Part shown: one piece after another, positions 62,279 to 64,000 of the stretch
Layout of the letters: each line of letters opens with the position of its first letter
Numbering within the stretch: the stretch's first letter is position 1
Assembly: GCA_014904985.1 (NCBI GenBank)
Contig: MU128937.1
Coordinates: 124,001 to 188,000 of the forward strand
Source: Hydnum rufescens UP504
Taxonomy: Eukaryota > Basidiomycota > Agaricomycetes > Cantharellales > Hydnaceae
Reading direction: 5' to 3'
DNA: 64,000 nt
The notes under the pieces: generated by a model
Databases searched by the model: none
Told to the model about the DNA's origin: nothing
The model's input: the letters and a program-made list of their open reading frames with translations, nothing else
Made by a program: the position numbers and the translations under genes

Positions 62279-62720
62279 ATGGCCGATCCACGCGCATATC
62301 CCATTGCAGATGAGGCGCTCACTAACCAGGTCAGGTCATGGATTTGGGCAAGGCTGAAACATTGCATTTTAACCTCCCGTACGGTCCATATTCTGGACCT
62401 CGTCCAGCAGGCAGTATCCTACAAACAGCTGAAGAAGGGTGCTAATGAAGGTCAGATGGACTGTACGTGTTCGATCCTGCCTTATCCTAATATTTAACGT
62501 GGGGCTCATAGCGACCAAGACTCTCAACCGAGGGGTCTCTGAGTTTATCATCCTCGCCGCTGACACAGAGCCTTTGGAGATCCTCCTTAAGACAGCACTA
62601 GGACGTGCATGTGGAGTCACCCGACTAGTAATTGCAGCAAGTGTGACCACCAACGAAGCCAAAGAACTCTCTAGCCAAATTGAAACAATCAAGGTTGCGA
62701 TCGAGAAGTTGACCTACTAA
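62279..62720 (+). pseudogene. SNU13: SNU13 (15.5K / L7Ae family) with internal deletion and lost splice acceptor
   Basis: Snu13 binds kink-turn RNA in the U4/U6.U5 tri-snRNP and C/D snoRNPs. ATG 62279 reads MADPRAYPIADEALTNQ and later exons [60 protein letters not shown] and [18 protein letters not shown]. Two faults are visible. First, the 60-bp intron expected after TNQ starts GTCAGG but ends CCAT before the next exon instead of AG; it stays open in frame and would add 20 residues. Second, between EILL and KTALGRACG the roughly 18 residues found in Snu13 proteins (core strand and part of the RNA-contact region) are missing at about 62587. The second intron is normal. It may be a pseudogene, a neofunctional copy or an assembly fault. 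Confidence 0.65.
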
Positions 62721-62898
62721 AGCCAAAATTGGGGATTTTGGACCCTCTTCTGCATCCAGATACCTGTTGGCCTTCATGGTTGTATGCTTCATTTGTCCCC
62801 GGAGTGGAATTAAGAGCACATGGTTGTGGTTCAGTGTCTGCGTCTGTGTAATTTCTGATGCACCGCTTACAGTATTGTTCGCGAACTAGAACTCGAAC

Positions 62899-64000
62899 TT
62901 AGATCGTGACGGTCGGACCAGCAGATTTAACAGCACTGTCAACTTGATCCTCAAAGCCCTTGAAAGCCTTCGCGAACATATTAGCAAGTCTAATCCTTTC
63001 CTTCTCAAATGCCTCCGTATCCTCCCACGCCATCTGTGGGTCCAAAACCTCACTGGGTACCCCCCCCCCCCCCCCACGCTCGTAGGACTCTGCAGGCCAA
63101 AGATATCGTACGTCGTGTACGTGGCGCTCACGATCGAACCGGAATGGATTGCATTGATAATCGCTCGGGTGTATTTCAGCGGGCAGCGTGATCCTGTCCC
63201 AAATTTGCCACCAACCCAACCTGTGTTGATCAGCCAACAGGAAGCTTGGGTCACCTCCATCTTGGAAGCTAGCATCGAAGCGTATCGACCAGGCTGCACA
63301 ACCGAAAGTAAGCCTCCCGTCCCCGTACTGCAAGCAGAGCAAATGACATACGTGAAGGACAATAAATGGAGCGCTGTAGCACATCGAGAACGTCGGGATT
63401 GGTTCCAACACACCATCTTCAGTGCCTGATGTTTTCCTTCGGGCAAGAATAGAAACAAGACCGGAATAATAGCACAATATACTTACAAGGTATAACCGGC
63501 AAGGAAGTGGTATTGTGCCTGGGCGCCGGTTAGCTTACTTACTGGTGGGAGGACAGGCATCGCACGTAAGCATGATGATGTTGCTCGGGCTGGTCAGCAA
63601 TGCAAGGAATCCTCGCATTCGGGATGTACTCGATTGGGTAGGCGCAACGAGTGTTTTCGGTAGTGGATACGTCGTTGTAATCCGGTAGCCGGTTCGAAGG
63701 ATTGAAGACCACATTCTCGAGAATGGACCCGAACCGGATTGCCCTGTAGATTTCGGGCTCCTATGGGGCGTACGTGATAAAAACGGAGGACGTCCCCTGA
63801 AAAGGGCGAAACCACAAACCTTCTCAGCGGAGAGGTTTATGCATTTGGCATAGCATCCACCTTCGATGTTGAACACACCGGTATCTGACCAAACGTGCTC
63901 ATCATCGCCAGTGAGTTCGCGGTTAGGGTCCGCAGCATGTGCTACATTAAATAGTCAATGGATCGCCCAAACCGACAAGTATGGTGGAGCAGCACGTACG
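62899..64000 (-). pseudogene. PEPCK second copy, inverted, frame-broken, runs past window end
   Basis: Minus-strand copy of the 3' half of the PEPCK gene at 45.9-48.2 kb, starting within the P-loop exon at the window edge. Introns sit at the same places with close sequence. Three breaks are visible against the intact copy. Two bases are missing right after the P-loop intron (about 63931-63940), where TLSADP should be encoded. About five bases are missing near 63555 (DAYGVLPPV region). A 16-base C run at 63060-63075 replaces the coding GAAGGGG of copy 1 and shifts frame. The last stretch up to [12 protein letters not shown] (stop 62899) is identical in protein. It is most likely a pseudogene; its 5' half lies outside the window. 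Confidence 0.8.
63060..63075. repeat. 16-base C homopolymer within PEPCK copy 2
   Basis: Sixteen C on the plus strand lie where copy 1 has the coding-strand sequence GTGGAAGGGGTACC. The length is incompatible with either flanking frame being continuous. Confidence 0.9.

Overview
The window reads as nuclear DNA of a filamentous basidiomycete, most likely an Agaricomycete. Genes are dense on both strands and built from many short exons split by introns of about 45-70 bp with GT..AG ends and CTAAC-like branch points. The families present are typical of the group (white-collar LOV protein, Zn2Cys6 factor, Opi3, ATP-type PEPCK, a TmpB-like fusion enzyme). Several genes resemble what I remember of Ceratobasidiaceae/Rhizoctonia, but the species is an inference. 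I saw no rRNA, convincing tRNA, CRISPR array or intact transposon.

Layout. 0.8-8.2 kb: an otubain deubiquitinase (+), a short white-collar-type LOV photoreceptor (-) and a BAR-SH3 membrane-curvature protein (-). 8.9-22.1 kb: two tandem copies (-) of a large enzyme that fuses an adenylate-forming domain to a ferric-reductase-like membrane domain. A decayed BAR-gene fragment and about 4 kb of gene-free, repeat-bearing DNA lie between the copies. 24.4-27.8 kb: a doubtful acetoacetate-decarboxylase-like gene and an aldo/keto reductase. 28.3-44.6 kb is a housekeeping block: SRP9, COQ8, OPI3, ARPC5, a large ArAE/DUF2421 membrane protein, an ERCC6L2-like SNF2 helicase and a mitochondrial 2-oxodicarboxylate carrier. 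45.9-48.2 kb: intact PEP carboxykinase. 49.6-58.2 kb: Zn2Cys6 factor, a disordered hypothetical protein, NAA50 and a secreted lysozyme-like protein. 59.3-64 kb: dihydroxyacetone kinase, a damaged SNU13 gene and a second, inverted, broken PEPCK copy that runs off the window.

The genes do not form one pathway. PEPCK, DHA kinase, the oxodicarboxylate carrier and the aldo/keto reductase are all central-carbon functions. SRP9/COQ8 and NAA50/SLT are head-to-head pairs sharing about 100-130 bp of DNA. The most distinctive parts are the duplicated adenylation/reductase fusion locus with its relic neighbour, the stand-alone LOV protein, and the two duplicated or decaying genes at the right edge. Several frame breaks lie in G/C runs, so decay and consensus error must be weighed against each other. 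Exon ends were read by eye; outer coordinates are firmer than internal junctions.
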